Below are positions 7,822 to 15,699 of a stretch of DNA of 64,000 nt, one piece after another. The position numbers were made by a program, and so were the translations under genes. Within the stretch, counting starts at the first letter, position 1. The number at the start of each line of letters is the position of its first letter. Source of the DNA: Leptolyngbya iicbica LK (GTDB lineage: Bacteria > Cyanobacteriota > Cyanobacteriia > Phormidesmidales > Phormidesmidaceae); the NCBI RefSeq assembly GCF_004212215.1, contig NZ_QVFV01000002.1, positions 1,482,039 to 1,546,038 on the forward strand. The letters run 5' to 3'. The notes under the pieces are model-generated. The model was not told where the DNA came from. It did not search any database and worked only from the letters and a program-made list of their open reading frames with translations.

Positions 7822-8005
7822 CAAAACGGAAGCCCGAGAGGGCGATGGAGACTATTCCTCCATCGAACCTCCCGGGCTTTTATCCCGCCGTGTACTGGCA
7901 AAACGTCTGAGGCCTGCTCAGAAATTCCTAAACCAGCCGCTTCTCTCGGACCAGGCACTCAAGCGCCGATAACACCGCTGAGCCGGAACCCTAGAAGCTC
8001 GTAAG
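7822..8005 (-). promoter_or_regulatory. Guanidine-I (ykkC subtype 1) riboswitch with terminator
   Basis: Read on the minus strand, the leader carries the conserved blocks of the ykkC-I class in order: CTAGGGTTCCGG (7994-7983), GGTCCGAGAGAAGCGGC (7952-7936) and ACGGCGGGATAAAAGCCCGG (7891-7872). The last block's GCCCGGGAGG (7877-7868) is complementary to CCTCTCGGGC (7841-7832), which is followed by TTCCGTTTT. That gives a terminator competing with aptamer helix P3: without guanidine the terminator forms, with guanidine transcription runs into gdmH. The terminator U-tract is weak. A second helix, GATGGAG/CTCCATC, sits inside the terminator stem. The first gene starts 44 nt downstream. Confidence 0.96.
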
Positions 8006-8052
8006 TAATTCCCCAACTTTCGGACGTTGAGAACTGAATGCTCTGATTAATA

Positions 8053-8088
8053 GCAAGCTGGTTTACGATGAACCGTAACTAATGATAC
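8053..8088 (-). promoter_or_regulatory. Putative NtcA-activated promoter of the guanidine operon
   Basis: GTA-N8-TAC at 8075-8088 (GTATCATTAGTTAC on the minus strand, inside the palindrome-like CCGTATCATTAGTTACGG). Exactly 22 nt later comes TATTAAT, a -10-like box. NtcA-activated cyanobacterial promoters have this layout (GTAN8TAC, 20-24 nt, then TAN3T-like). The start would lie about 40 nt before the riboswitch. The -10 match is imperfect, and GTAN8TAC alone occurs by chance roughly every 4 kb, so position is the main support. Confidence 0.65.
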
Positions 8089-8454
8089 GGAAGGCTGATT
8101 TAGCTAAGTGCTGGGAATAAAGGGCGATCGCGCTCATCAGGTAGGCTGAGATGCCAGCAAAATCGCTCAGAATAATTGATGAGATCGCCGCTCATCTGGC
8201 TGGAAATTCGAGGTTTTCTCAGAACATTGATCAATTCAAAAAACTGGTTTTTAAGCGACGCAATTCAACTTTATCCAGAGCATTTCTAAAGGTTTCCTGG
8301 CGCTGAAAATTGTTGATTTTTTGACCAGGAAGTTATTGCGATTCATTAAAAAGTCGCGATCGCTCACTGCATCATTCGACAGTCGTACTTAGTGAGATAG
8401 ACGCATCCAAACCGAGATTTACCTATCCTGAAACCGTAGCCCAGGTAGGTCGCT
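8089..8454. other. Intergenic region without a recognised gene
   Basis: 366 bp between the guanidine-operon promoter and the next gene. It holds several GCGATCGC or GCGATCG sites but no credible reading frame, tRNA or strong hairpin. It probably contains the promoter of the divergent gene at 8455. Confidence 0.6.
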
Positions 8455-9372
8455 ATGCCACTCTCATCCCCTCGATTCCTGAATCCGATCGCCCTCACGA
8501 GTGCCGTCATTTTAGGCAGTGTGCCCGTCGCGCAAGCCGCCAATGTCATCGCGGGGCCAACGGATGCACAATTTAAAATTGCTAACCTGCCCGACGGCAA
8601 CTATCGGTTTTGTAGCGATCGCCCCCCCAGCGATGTCAAGCGTGTTTCGGGCGTCTGTTTTCGCTTTCAAAAAGACGGTGAGGCAATTACTGGCGACTAT
8701 TACTATCCCTACGAAGGGTCGAGCATTTGTTTGACCGGACAAGTCAACGGCAATACTGTCTCCGGGCAAGGGCTGGAGCGATTTTCCATCAATTCTGCAC
8801 CCCCCGACGACTTTGACCAGACCTCGCTGCACGATTGGCGACCGGAAGGCTTCTTAGAAATCGGTCGCGGCGTGGCCGTCAGCGATCGCCCCGCCGATCA
8901 GAAAGCCGTTCGCTATCGCAGCGCCCTGCTCAACCTGCATAACTTCTATCAGTACAATGCGGGCACCGTCTTGCCTCCTAGTCGTTGCAACCTGCCCACC
9001 ACCCGTGCCGCCAGCCCCACCCCCGATCGCGAAAATCTGCGAGAAGTTGGCGAGTCAGCGTTTTACAACGGCGAGCCCATCTATTTAGACGAAACCAGCA
9101 TCACCGCCGTCGGCGACCAGGAATATCGCTACCAGACTCTAATCGGCGTCCCCGATCGCCTCAGCGAAACGGAATATCGCCTTGACTGCGACAACCTGGG
9201 CACCGTGCAGGTATTGCGATCGCGCTATTACGACAGCGACGGTGACCTGCAAGAAGTGGAAGTCGTCAACCGCGCCGTCCCCGCCGAACAACGCGACACC
9301 CCCTACGCCACCCCCAGCAACCAGCGCTACAACGCCAGCCGCTACATCTGCGATGCTTACGCGCAGAATTGA
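8455..9372 (+). CDS. Secreted hypothetical protein, cyanobacterial
   Basis: 305 residues with an N-terminal signal peptide ending near PVAQA-AN. The mature part is rich in Asp, Arg and Tyr. It has two similar-looking segments: one around YRFCSDRPPSDV...VCFRFQKDGEAITGDYYYPYEG, typical of small beta-rich secreted proteins, and a C-terminal one (YRLDCDNLGTVQVLRSRYYDSDGDLQEVEVVN) resembling cyanobacterial surface-adhesin-like domains with paired cysteines. No enzyme motif is seen. It is divergent from the guanidine operon and a palindromic repeat starts 9 bp after its stop. Function unknown. Confidence 0.75.
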   Translation: MPLSSPRFLNPIALTSAVILGSVPVAQAANVIAGPTDAQFKIANLPDGNYRFCSDRPPSDVKRVSGVCFRFQKDGEAITGDYYYPYEGSSICLTGQVNGNTVSGQGLERFSINSAPPDDFDQTSLHDWRPEGFLEIGRGVAVSDRPADQKAVRYRSALLNLHNFYQYNAGTVLPPSRCNLPTTRAASPTPDRENLREVGESAFYNGEPIYLDETSITAVGDQEYRYQTLIGVPDRLSETEYRLDCDNLGTVQVLRSRYYDSDGDLQEVEVVNRAVPAEQRDTPYATPSNQRYNASRYICDAYAQN

Positions 9373-9380
9373 CCTGGGGC

Positions 9381-9450
9381 AGGGGCGAGGCATGCTCGAT
9401 GCCACTTTGTGGGCGAAGACGATGAGTTATTTCGAGCATGCCTCGCCCCT
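9381..9450. repeat. Palindromic intergenic element, copy 4
   Basis: Arms AGGGGCGAGGCATGCTCGA (9381-9399) and its complement (9432-9450). The inner bases read CATGCTCGA instead of CATTCTCG in copies 2 and 3, yet they still pair. Confidence 0.92.
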
Positions 9451-9458
9451 ACGATCGC

Positions 9459-9530
9459 CCACCCACCGACCTCACCCACCCTCACACCCGACCACCCTCA
9501 CACCCCTTCACCTTTCGTAAAACTCCCAAC
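9459..9530. repeat. C-rich short-unit array without a G-rich partner
   Basis: Units such as CACCCACC, CTCACACC and GACCACC directly after palindromic copy 4. Only the C-rich half of the paired-array type is present here. Confidence 0.65.
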
Positions 9531-9668
9531 GCTCCCGCCGCGATCCCCACGCAGAACTCACGCAGCCCCCACAATGAACGGTAGAATATTTCTCTTGCGA
9601 CTACGCGACCCCCGGCCCAATTTAGTTTGTACTTCTGTAATTAGCGTTAACGCTTCTGCTTCAACGAC

Positions 9669-10841
9669 ATGCTCAATCCCAACCTCGATGACATTCAACT
9701 ACATCCCGAGGAGTACGAGCGCTTTTCCAGGCACCTGATTCTGCCCGAAGTGGGTCTGGAAGGGCAAAAACGCCTTAAGGCGGCGAGCGTACTCTGCATC
9801 GGCACCGGCGGTCTCGGCTCCCCCCTCTTGCTGTACTTAGCAGCGGCGGGCATTGGCCGCATCGGCATTGTCGATTTCGACATTGTGGATAAGTCAAACC
9901 TGCAACGGCAGGTCATTCACGGCACCTCTTGGGTCGGCAAGCCCAAAATTGAATCGGCGAAAAACCGCATCCACGAAATCAACCCCTTCTGCCAGGTTGA
10001 TTTGTACGAAACCCGGCTCTCGTCTGAAAATGCCCTCGACATTATCGAACCCTACGATGTGGTGGTCGATGGCACCGATAACTTCCCCACTCGGTATCTG
10101 GTCAACGACGCCTGCGTGCTGCTGAACAAGCCCAACGTCTACGGCTCCATCTTCCGGTTTGAGGGACAAGCCACCGTCTTTAACTACGAAGACGGCCCCA
10201 ACTATCGCGACCTTTACCCCGAGCCGCCGCCACCGGGCATGGTGCCCTCCTGTGCGGAAGGTGGCGTGCTGGGCATTTTGCCCGGCATCATCGGCGTCAT
10301 TCAGGCTACCGAAACGGTGAAAATCATTGTGGGCAAAGGCCGCACCCTCAGCGGTCGCCTGTTGCTCTATAACTCCCTCGACATGACCTTCCGGGAACTG
10401 AAGCTGCGGCCCAACCCCGTGCGTCCGGTGATCGAAGAGCTGATCGACTACGAACAGTTCTGCGGCATTCCCCAGGCCAAAGCGGCGGAAGAAGCGGAGA
10501 AATCCGCTGTGCCCGAAATGTCGGTGAAGGAACTGAAAGCCCTGCTCGATGCGAAGGGCGACCAGGTGCTGCTGCTGGATGTGCGGAATCCCCATGAGTG
10601 GGAGATTGCCCAGATTCCTGGTGCGGTGCTGGTGCCTCTGCCCGACATCGAAAAAGGTGAGGGCGTGGACAAGGTGAAGTCACTGCTCAACGGTCACGAG
10701 TTGGTGGTGCATTGTCGCTCAGGGGTGCGATCGGCCAAAGCCCTCGGCATCCTGAAAGAAAGTGGCATCACCGGCACCAACGTCGCGGGCGGTATCCTTG
10801 CCTGGAGCGAAGAAATCGACCCCTCCGTCCCGCAGTACTAA
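9669..10841 (+). CDS. moeB: Molybdopterin-synthase adenylyltransferase MoeB with C-terminal rhodanese domain
   Basis: 390-residue E1-like enzyme that adenylates the C-terminus of MoaD (and possibly ThiS) and transfers sulfur in molybdenum-cofactor synthesis. The ATP-binding motif is CIGTGGLGSPLLLYLAAAG, followed by the adenylation Arg/Asn segment KSNLQRQVIH and a ThiF-type zinc/cysteine region (MVPSCAEGGVLGILPG). From about residue 280 there is a rhodanese domain with active-site loop VVHCRSGVRSAKALG. The MoeB-rhodanese fusion is normal in cyanobacteria and resembles human MOCS3. It stands alone, followed at once by a strong terminator. Confidence 0.93.
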   Translation: MLNPNLDDIQLHPEEYERFSRHLILPEVGLEGQKRLKAASVLCIGTGGLGSPLLLYLAAAGIGRIGIVDFDIVDKSNLQRQVIHGTSWVGKPKIESAKNRIHEINPFCQVDLYETRLSSENALDIIEPYDVVVDGTDNFPTRYLVNDACVLLNKPNVYGSIFRFEGQATVFNYEDGPNYRDLYPEPPPPGMVPSCAEGGVLGILPGIIGVIQATETVKIIVGKGRTLSGRLLLYNSLDMTFRELKLRPNPVRPVIEELIDYEQFCGIPQAKAAEEAEKSAVPEMSVKELKALLDAKGDQVLLLDVRNPHEWEIAQIPGAVLVPLPDIEKGEGVDKVKSLLNGHELVVHCRSGVRSAKALGILKESGITGTNVAGGILAWSEEIDPSVPQY

Positions 10842-10859
10842 AACTCTCAATGCGCCTGA

Positions 10860-10897
10860 GAAGTAAAAAGCAAGCCGATTGGCTTGCTTTTTACTTC
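10860..10897. terminator. Strong bidirectional terminator after moeB
   Basis: Perfect inverted repeat with 17-bp arms: GAAGTAAAAAGCAAGCC and its complement, with a loop of 4. The A/T runs at both ends would end transcription from either side. Confidence 0.9.
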
Positions 10898-10949
10898 GGC
10901 TTATTTGTCGAACTGCTGAGACATAGTTGTTATGAGAAGGAGTTACAAC

Positions 10950-11387
10950 ATGGAAATAAATAAAACTAGAGATCACAATTTGAATTTATTGAGTGAACTT
11001 GGGTTTGTTAAGTTCTCAAACACTACAGTTTTCCACAAAAGCTCGACCAGTCTAATTTCACCTGCGGTCGCTGAAAACAAAACAGGCGGATATTGGTTTG
11101 ATATACGCCAAGTGAATCTAGAAAGGCTATCTGAAAATTCTTATTTATTTGTCCGGATTGTACCTAATATGTTTGTCCTAGCAACCATTGGCGAGATATC
11201 GTATTTGATTTCATCAGAACTCATGGATAACCGCCCTCATTCAGGAGACGTTTGGGGATTAGGTATAAAAATTGATCATGCAAAAAAAACTGCTGACATA
11301 TTTAATAAAAGTTCTTCAGAAAACAAATTTAGAACAGAGTTGCTTTCCATCGATGAAGCCAAATTAAAGCTAGCTTCTATTGTATAA
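10950..11387 (+). CDS. AT-rich orphan hypothetical protein
   Basis: 145 residues, not recognised. Composition is clearly more AT-rich than the neighbours, with codons such as AAA, ATT and TTA common and no GCGATCGC. The start at 10950 (MEINKTRD) has AGAAGGAG 7-8 nt before it; the earlier in-frame ATG at 10932 has none. It looks mostly alpha/beta, with a segment NSYLFVRIVPNMFVLATIGEISYLI that could be a buried strand pair. It lies between a strong terminator and the decayed toxin-antitoxin area, which suggests acquired DNA. No function is proposed. Confidence 0.65.
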   Translation: MEINKTRDHNLNLLSELGFVKFSNTTVFHKSSTSLISPAVAENKTGGYWFDIRQVNLERLSENSYLFVRIVPNMFVLATIGEISYLISSELMDNRPHSGDVWGLGIKIDHAKKTADIFNKSSSENKFRTELLSIDEAKLKLASIV

Positions 11388-11493
11388 ATTCACATAGCCA
11401 ATTCTTCAGGGTTTGTGAAGGCGATTCTCAATTGCTTTGGACTCAGTAGTTTTAAATATCATTGAAGAATTGCAATCGCTGCCAAGATTCTCA

Positions 11494-11549
11494 ATAACTG
11501 TGGATTAATTGGCCAGAGATGATAACTGTGGATTAATTGGCCAGAGATG
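11494..11549 (+). repeat. Perfect 28-bp tandem duplication
   Basis: Two adjacent identical 28-bp copies (11494-11521 and 11522-11549) beginning ATAACTGTGGATTAATTGGC. The surrounding 233 bp (11388-11620) hold no gene. Confidence 0.95.
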
Positions 11550-11620
11550 CCGCAAAGCCTTGCATGGGGCACACTAGCGCCTCGCTATAATTCGGCTAAA
11601 GCTGGATGTCTTGGACTGCT

Positions 11621-11719
11621 ATGACTGAACTTTTAGAGCAAGCGATCGCGCAGTTGAGGAACCTGGATGCTGAGAGGCAAGATGCGATCGCGGTTGAGTT
11701 TGTCGAGGGAGATTGGTGA
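11621..11719 (+). pseudogene. Truncated antitoxin remnant (32 codons)
   Basis: Reads MTELLEQAIAQLRNLDAERQDAIAV and stops after 32 residues. The opening matches a common cyanobacterial antitoxin N-terminus (MTELLEQAIAQLxxLPxxxQDAIA), which normally runs on to about 70-80 residues. Here the downstream part is replaced and a stop follows, so it looks like a remnant. It lies 57 bp before another antitoxin gene. The family call is from memory of the motif. Confidence 0.55.
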
Positions 11720-11776
11720 TAGAGCGATCGGCTATGCTAGATGACATGATTCAGAGATCGGCCTGGAGTCTTCCCT

Positions 11777-12019
11777 ATGCCTCAGCCCCTGAAAGCAACT
11801 TACCGTAACGGTACATTCGTCCTCCAAACAGCATTGGAGTTGCCGGAAGGAAGCGAGGTTGAGTTACTGATTCAGTCACCTCAAGTGGTGTCGTCGCCCA
11901 TTGTAGATGTAGAAACGAAGCGGCAGTTTTTGCGATCGCTGATTGAGCGAATGCAACAAAATCCAGTTCCCATGAATGCGCCTCGATTCACGCGGGATAT
12001 GCTGCATGAACGCCGTTGA
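11777..12019 (+). CDS. Antitoxin of a type II toxin-antitoxin pair (DUF104/AF2212-like)
   Basis: 80 residues. The N-terminal half (LKATYRNGTFVLQTALELPEGSEVELLI) is the small beta domain of AF2212-like antitoxins: a short strand, a turn with NG, then LPEGxxVEL. The C-terminal half is a helical toxin-binding tail. It overlaps the PIN toxin gene by 14 nt, the usual antitoxin-toxin arrangement. The toxin is broken, so this antitoxin has no intact local partner. Confidence 0.78.
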   Translation: MPQPLKATYRNGTFVLQTALELPEGSEVELLIQSPQVVSSPIVDVETKRQFLRSLIERMQQNPVPMNAPRFTRDMLHERR

Positions 12020-12413
12020 TACAAACATCCTGATTTACGTCAACGATCCTCGTGATCTAACCAAATAAGAAATAGCAGCTTCCCTTCTATCTACTTTGAC
12101 GGAAGGGGTTTTGTTATGGCAGGTTGCTAGCGAGTATTTAGCCGCTAGTCGCAAATTAGGATCATTGGGATATAACAGAGCGCAAGCCTATCAGTATATT
12201 CGTGACTTGCAGCAGGTTTGGTATACGACGATTCCCACATGGGGTGTGATTGATCGGGCTGAGGATCTAATGAGTCGTTTCAGTTTATCTCATTGGGATT
12301 CAATGATTGTTGCGGCTTGTTTAGAAGCCAACGTCCAAACCCTTTACACAGAAGATTTTGGATACTCAAATATTGATGGGCTAGCAATTGTTAATCCATT
12401 TAGGAATCTTTGA
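12006..12413 (+). pseudogene. PIN-domain (VapC-like) toxin interrupted by one in-frame stop
   Basis: The frame opens MNAVDTNILIYVNDPRDLTK and meets TAA at 12066-12068 as codon 21. The same frame continues without gap for the rest of a PIN domain: ASEYLAASR, the SHWDSMIVAAC motif with its Asp, and TEDFGY near the end. All four acidic positions of the nuclease appear intact (Asp5, the Glu of SEYLA, the Asp of HWDS and the Asp of TEDF). CAA (Gln) to TAA is the simplest origin. The antitoxin gene upstream is intact. The downstream part could only be made from an internal TTG at 12096, lacking the first Asp. Confidence 0.88.
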
Positions 12414-12437
12414 AAATATGCTGCATGATAATAGGTA

Positions 12438-12989
12438 ATGAAAACCTACCAAAGCCAGTTGCCCCTCTCTGTCTATCTCGGCCTAGCAGTTAGCTATTTG
12501 CTATTTCAAGGGTCGGTATTTTGGTTTTTCATTAGCCGTGACAACTTTTTGCGAAACAACCTCTTCATGTTGCCGGTTGGCTTGGTGTTTCTGGGGTGGC
12601 TCTACTATTTTTCTGCCACCTCAAAGCTGCAAGTAGACGCTGATGGTTTCGAGTGGCAGCGGGGACGGCTTCACCTGCGATCGCCCTGGTCAAACGTTAG
12701 TTATCTGGGCTCTAAGAACGAGGGCGACGGCACCACCTATGGCCTCTTTCTCAAGACGCCGATGGCCACAACCTTCGATGCCAAAAGGCTGCTGCCAAAG
12801 GTCTTGCTCGACCCCAAAACCATGGACTACGTTCCCCTCTCCGGGATTGTGCCGCTGCCCATTCGGGCTGGCGCGATCGATCTGCACGCGCTGAGGCAGA
12901 CACCGTTCGGCCAAGACCTGATCAGGCTCGCCCCGCAGGTCTTTCAGTCTTCAGAGGAGCCCAGAGCGGGCGATCGCCCCTTGCCGTAG
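12438..12989 (+). CDS. Membrane protein with PH-like cytoplasmic domain, hypothetical
   Basis: 183 residues. Two hydrophobic segments (about residues 12-31 and 42-60) are joined by a short loop, followed by a soluble domain starting at LQVDADGFEWQRGRLHLRSPWSNVSYLG. That pattern (short strand, DGF, strand, W at the start of an IxWxxI-like turn) is like bacterial PH domains that sit under the membrane. No family is certain. It is transcribed with or just after the broken toxin gene. Confidence 0.7.
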   Translation: MKTYQSQLPLSVYLGLAVSYLLFQGSVFWFFISRDNFLRNNLFMLPVGLVFLGWLYYFSATSKLQVDADGFEWQRGRLHLRSPWSNVSYLGSKNEGDGTTYGLFLKTPMATTFDAKRLLPKVLLDPKTMDYVPLSGIVPLPIRAGAIDLHALRQTPFGQDLIRLAPQVFQSSEEPRAGDRPLP

Positions 12990-13117
12990 ACTGGCTGGGG
13001 AGTGTGAATGTTTTGTAGGTTTGCGATCGCCCCTCTCTCCCATTCACTGCTAGCCGCGATCGCAGTCAAGACGTTGCATAATTTTGCTGCACTTCACCGT
13101 TGAGCAGAGACGAAGCA

Positions 13118-13696
13118 ATGACCAAACGATGCGAATGGTGCGGCGATGACCCGCTCTACCGCTCCTATCATGACCATGAATGGGGTGTCCCGATTCATGA
13201 CGATCGCCGGTTGTTTGAGTTCTTGATTTTGGAAGGGGCGCAGGCGGGGCTGAGTTGGCTGACCATCCTGAAGAAACGGGAGAACTACCGCAAGGCATTT
13301 CACAACTTCGACTGTGAGCGGATTGCCAGCTACACAGAAGCCGATGTGGCACGTTTACTAGCCGACTCCGGCATTGTCCGCAATCGTCTCAAAATCGCAT
13401 CAGCCATCAAAAACGCCCGCGCCGTTCTAGGGATTCAAGCGGAATTTGGCTCACTGGATGCCTATCTCTGGCGCTATGTCGATGGGTTGCCCCAGCAAAA
13501 TGCGTGGCCATCCCTGGCCGAAGTTCCCGTCAAAACAGCACTCTCAGACATGCTGAGCAAAGACTTAAAGCAAAGAGGATGCAACTTTGTGGGTTCAACA
13601 ATTTGCTACGCATTTATGCAAGCCGTGGGCATGGTGAATGACCACACCCTCGACTGCTTTCGCTACGAGGCAGTCAAGGCATTATCCCGCCAGTGA
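13118..13696 (+). CDS. tag: DNA-3-methyladenine glycosylase I
   Basis: 192 residues. Base-excision repair enzyme removing 3-methyladenine. Tag hallmarks are present: RCEWCGDDPLYRSYHDHEWGVP at the start with the zinc-binding Cys, FEFLILEGAQAGLSW, ILKKRENYRKAFHNFD, IVRNRLKI, and the C-terminal zinc motif NDHTLDCFRY. The ATG at 13118 is used; an upstream in-frame TTG at 13100 would only add six non-conserved residues. A hairpin follows the stop codon at once. Confidence 0.95.
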   Translation: MTKRCEWCGDDPLYRSYHDHEWGVPIHDDRRLFEFLILEGAQAGLSWLTILKKRENYRKAFHNFDCERIASYTEADVARLLADSGIVRNRLKIASAIKNARAVLGIQAEFGSLDAYLWRYVDGLPQQNAWPSLAEVPVKTALSDMLSKDLKQRGCNFVGSTICYAFMQAVGMVNDHTLDCFRYEAVKALSRQ

Positions 13697-13700
13697 AGGT

Positions 13701-13733
13701 ACTTTCCTACGTGAGCCCCTCCTTTAGGAAAGT
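13701..13733 (+). terminator. Hairpin after tag
   Basis: ACTTTCCTA and TAGGAAAGT arms around a 15-nt loop, 4 nt after the tag stop codon, followed by GCTTTC. Probably the tag terminator or a transcript 3' end; there is no long U-tract. Confidence 0.6.
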
Positions 13734-13838
13734 GCTTTCAGAGCGCTAAGTTCACGGTTTTCCAGCTCGTTGACAGCCATTGAGCATCCCCTGCCCCACA
13801 ACTCCCATCTCCGCCAAAACCGCGATGAGCATTCTCCA

Positions 13839-13871
13839 AGCCCCCCGGCTTTTTGAAAAAGCCGGGGGGCT
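13839..13871. terminator. Perfect GC-rich hairpin with T/A runs
   Basis: Arms AGCCCCCCGGCTTTTT and its complement with a one-base centre: 16 perfect pairs with AAAAA/TTTTT next to the loop. The A and T runs are inside the stem, so it may be a REP-type element rather than a terminator. No gene ends next to it. Confidence 0.7.
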
Positions 13872-14407
13872 GAGTCATCTCAAGTGTCGATGCGATCGCC
13901 CCTATCCCTACAATCTCAAAGCTTTGCTTGACATCATCTAGAGTCACTTTGTCACCGTTTCCGAAAATTTTCCAGATCGGCTGCTTACTTCATGAAGATG
14001 AGATGAAGTAGGGAGATGTCATCAGCGATCCTACGGATTATTTAACAGAAACTTTACTGAGGCCAGGGAGCAAGATCACACATATCCCCGATAAAGTCTT
14101 TCATAATATTCAGATGGCTTGCTGCCGTGACGCCAGTCGGGGTATGTCCTGAGGGCTTTGTGGCAGGTAGCCAGCGGTGATTGCTGCATCAGTCAAGGCG
14201 GGCCAAGGATTTGTCCAACACAAACCCGAGGAAAGATTCGGCTGCTCAGTATATCGCCCAAGTTTCAGTTCCTTTGTAGGGGTTGGATAGTGCCCAGCAA
14301 GCTTGGGCGATCGCGAGTTTAGGACCGGGGGCCACAAGGCACGCTAGATACTTATCGGCGTTTTGGACTCTGCTCCCGTTCTCACAGGTCATTTTTAATA
14401 AGCAACT
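13872..14407. other. Intergenic region without a recognised gene
   Basis: 536 bp. Short frames exist on the minus strand but have no ribosome binding site, no recognisable protein and compositions like shadow frames. No RNA gene is seen. The stretch before 14408 should contain the promoter of the amidohydrolase gene. Confidence 0.55.
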
Positions 14408-15622
14408 ATGATTTCAACGGTTTTTCCTACTTCTACTCCCACCCTGTCAGGGGTGCGGTTAGCCATTCGTCAATTACAGCCCCAGATTGTGTTGTGGCGG
14501 CGACAAATTCACCAGCAGCCAGAACTCGCCTTTCGAGAAGCCCAGACGGCAGCATTTATCAGTCAAAAACTGACCGACTGGGGCATTGAGCACGAAACCG
14601 GGGTCGCCAAAACGGGCATCGTCGCGGTTGTGCAGGGCCAGCAACCCGGGCCGGTGTTGGCGATTCGGGCCGATATGGATGCCCTGCCCATTCAGGAAAT
14701 GAACGAGGTTGAGTATCGATCGCAGCAAGATGGGGTGATGCACGCTTGTGGCCATGACGGTCACGTGGCGATCGCCCTGGGCACGGCTTACTACCTGTCA
14801 CAGCATCGCGACAGCTTTTGCGGCACGGTGAAATTCATCTTTCAGCCTGCGGAAGAGGGGCCGGGGGGCGCGAAGCCGATGATTGAGGCTGGGGCGTTGG
14901 AAAATCCTGATGTCGATGCCATTATCGGTCTGCATTTGTGGAATAACCTGCCCGTCGGGACGGTAGGGGTGCGCACGGGACCGATGATGGCCGCCACCGA
15001 ATTTTTCCACTGTACGATTCGTGGCCGGGGCGGCCACGGCGCCATTCCTCACCAGACAGTCGATTCGATTGTGGTGGCCGCGCAAGTCGTCAATGCGATT
15101 CAAACGATCGTGGCTCGCAACATCGATCCGCTCAAGTCGGCGGTGGTGACCCTGGGCGAACTGCATGCCGGCTCGGCGGTGAATGTGATTGCCGATCAGG
15201 CCCGCATGAGCGGCACGGTGCGTTACTTCGACGAGATGTACGAGGGGTATTTTGCGCGGCGTCTGGACGAGATTATCGGCGGCGTGTGTCAGTGTCACGG
15301 AGCCAGCTACGAGTTGGACTATAACCCGCTGTATCCGCCTGTGGTGAATGATGCCGACATTACGGAACTGGTGCGATCGGCCGCGCTAGCGGTAGTGGAA
15401 ACGCCCGCTGGGGTCGTCCCTGAGTGCCAAACGATGGGCGGCGAAGACATGTCCTTTTTCTTGCGGGCCGTGCCGGGCTGTTACTTCTTTTTGGGGTCGG
15501 CAAACCAAGCCAAAAATTTGGCCTATCCGCACCACCATCCCCGCTTTGACTTTGATGAAGCGGCTTTATCCACAGGCGTTGAAATTTTTGTGCGCTGCGT
15601 GGAGTCGTTTTGCCAGGGTTAA
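14408..15622 (+). CDS. M20 family amidohydrolase (hippurate / indole-3-acetyl-amino-acid hydrolase-like)
   Basis: 404-residue di-metal amidohydrolase that would cleave N-acyl amino acids. Visible: HQQPELAFREAQTAAFI (family start), AIRADMDALPI with the first metal Asp, HACGHDGHVAIALG with metal Cys and His, QPAEEGPGGAKPMIEAG with the catalytic Glu, GLHLWNNLPVG, and GGEDMSFFL near the end. Length and motif order match the HipO/ILR1/AbgB-like group. The true substrate cannot be told. Monocistronic. Confidence 0.9.
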   Translation: MISTVFPTSTPTLSGVRLAIRQLQPQIVLWRRQIHQQPELAFREAQTAAFISQKLTDWGIEHETGVAKTGIVAVVQGQQPGPVLAIRADMDALPIQEMNEVEYRSQQDGVMHACGHDGHVAIALGTAYYLSQHRDSFCGTVKFIFQPAEEGPGGAKPMIEAGALENPDVDAIIGLHLWNNLPVGTVGVRTGPMMAATEFFHCTIRGRGGHGAIPHQTVDSIVVAAQVVNAIQTIVARNIDPLKSAVVTLGELHAGSAVNVIADQARMSGTVRYFDEMYEGYFARRLDEIIGGVCQCHGASYELDYNPLYPPVVNDADITELVRSAALAVVETPAGVVPECQTMGGEDMSFFLRAVPGCYFFLGSANQAKNLAYPHHHPRFDFDEAALSTGVEIFVRCVESFCQG

Positions 15623-15699
15623 TTTCTAGCAAAAGTGCCATCACTGCCGAAATTTCCCGGTAAGCTAGGGGCGAACTGGATTGCTGAGGGGCTGAGCCC

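Noticed and set aside
13839-13871. Terminator of an unseen gene
   Set aside because: No frame ends at it on either strand, so it is listed only as a perfect hairpin, probably a REP-type repeat.
14110-14337. 75-codon minus-strand frame in the gap before the amidohydrolase
   Set aside because: No ribosome binding site, no similarity that I recognise and atypical composition.
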